From Flavobacteriales bacterium UBA5871 (GTDB lineage Bacteria; Bacteroidota; Bacteroidia; Flavobacteriales_D; Crocinitomicaceae), in assembly GCA_002432085.1 (NCBI GenBank), contig DJFN01000113.1, forward strand, positions 1,256 to 6,481: DNA of 5,226 bases, given 5' to 3'. The position numbers and the translations under genes were made by a program. Of the stretch, positions 4,913-5,226 are shown one piece after another. Numbering within the stretch: position 1 is the first letter of the stretch; each line of letters begins with the position of its first letter. Under the pieces are notes generated by a model. It was not told the DNA's origin and did not search any database. It saw only the letters and a program-made list of their open reading frames with translations.

Positions 4913-5226
4913 TCAGAGATCGAATTTAATGCCCTGTGCCAATGGAAGCGAATCGGAGTAGTTGATCGTGTTGGTCTGACGACGCATGTATACTTTCCAG
5001 GCATCCGAACCGGATTCGCGGCCACCACCTGTTTCTTTCTCACCACCGAATGCACCACCGATCTCAGCGCCGGAAGTCCCGATGTTCACGTTTGCGATAC
5101 CGCAGTCGGAACCGGTTGCAGCGAGGAATGCTTCTGCTTCCTTGATGTTGTTGGTCATGATCGCCGACGACAATCCTTGCGGAACGCCGTTCTGGATTGC
5201 GATGGCGTTCTCAACGCCTCCTGAAT
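4913..5226 (-). CDS. ALDH7-family aldehyde dehydrogenase, C-terminal fragment (window edge)
   Basis: Only the last 103 or so residues are inside the window; the frame is open to the edge and the start and catalytic Cys lie outside. The visible part runs from [20 protein letters not shown] through [20 protein letters not shown] and [17 protein letters not shown] to the end [11 protein letters not shown]. The [15 protein letters not shown] stretch followed by TINYS and LPLAQGIKF is characteristic of ALDH7 (antiquitin), known in bacteria as AmaB/Pcd. The family oxidises alpha-aminoadipate semialdehyde (in equilibrium with piperidine-6-carboxylate) to alpha-aminoadipate with NAD(P)+, a late step of lysine catabolism, in the cytoplasm as an oligomer. 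Family members are about 500 residues, so this is roughly a fifth. The fragment shows no damage. The gene ends shortly before the bidirectional terminator, so it is the last gene of its transcript. Substrate assignment rests on subfamily resemblance only. Confidence 0.93.
   Translation of the reverse strand, partial: SGGVENAIAIQNGVPQGLSSAIMTNNIKEAEAFLAATGSDCGIANVNIGTSGAEIGGAFGGEKETGGGRESGSDAWKVYMRRQTNTINYSDSLPLAQGIKFDL

Noticed and set aside
4913..5173. A complete small gene starting at TTG 5173
   Set aside because: The frame stays open to the window edge and the residues before 5173 ([11 protein letters not shown]) are conserved aldehyde dehydrogenase sequence, so this is a truncated view of a longer gene.
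4763..5224. A 153-residue open frame on the plus strand
   Set aside because: It passes through two hairpins including the bidirectional terminator and is antisense to clear aldehyde dehydrogenase sequence.

Overview
The window reads as chromosomal DNA of a Bacteroidota bacterium, probably of the Flavobacteriales type. The evidence is promoter-like sequences of the TTG / TAnnTTTG class, A-rich or absent Shine-Dalgarno sequences, several protein families that I know mainly from this phylum, and dispersed-looking intergenic repeats of a 'CACAAAGG..CAAAG' type. GC content is intermediate by eye. No rRNA, tRNA, CRISPR array or transposase gene is visible.

Layout. (1) Positions 27-1478, plus strand: a two-gene unit encoding a small membrane-anchored TPR-like protein and, 15 bases later, a class I SAM-dependent methyltransferase related to the RlmI group but without a PUA domain. 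(2) Positions 1479-1788: a 310-base non-coding gap between convergent genes. It holds a near-terminal inverted repeat, a third copy of the same repeat and a perfect 22-bp palindrome, and may be a small non-autonomous or REP-like element. (3) Positions 4182-1789, minus strand: a tightly coupled four-gene operon. In order it encodes a small soluble protein with a C-terminal CxxxC, a seven-helix membrane protein, a one-helix HisKA_3 histidine kinase and a NarL/FixJ-type response regulator. Junctions overlap by 1, 40 and 4 bases. (4) Positions 4183-4439: a divergent control region with a promoter-like sequence for each direction and three operator-like palindromes. (5) Positions 4440-4667, plus strand: a DUF3606-like small protein with a good terminator. 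(6) Positions 4668-4912: terminators and an extra strong hairpin. (7) Positions 4913-5226, minus strand: the C-terminal fifth of an ALDH7-type aldehyde dehydrogenase, probably the alpha-aminoadipate semialdehyde / piperidine-6-carboxylate dehydrogenase of lysine breakdown.

How it may work together (inference): the seven-helix protein could be the sensory part of a split receptor whose kinase has only one membrane helix and no sensor domain. The kinase would phosphorylate the response regulator at Asp57. The palindromes between the operon and the DUF3606 gene are candidate binding sites for that regulator, so the small protein may be a local target. The four-gene cassette with its divergent operator region is the best candidate here for an undescribed system.
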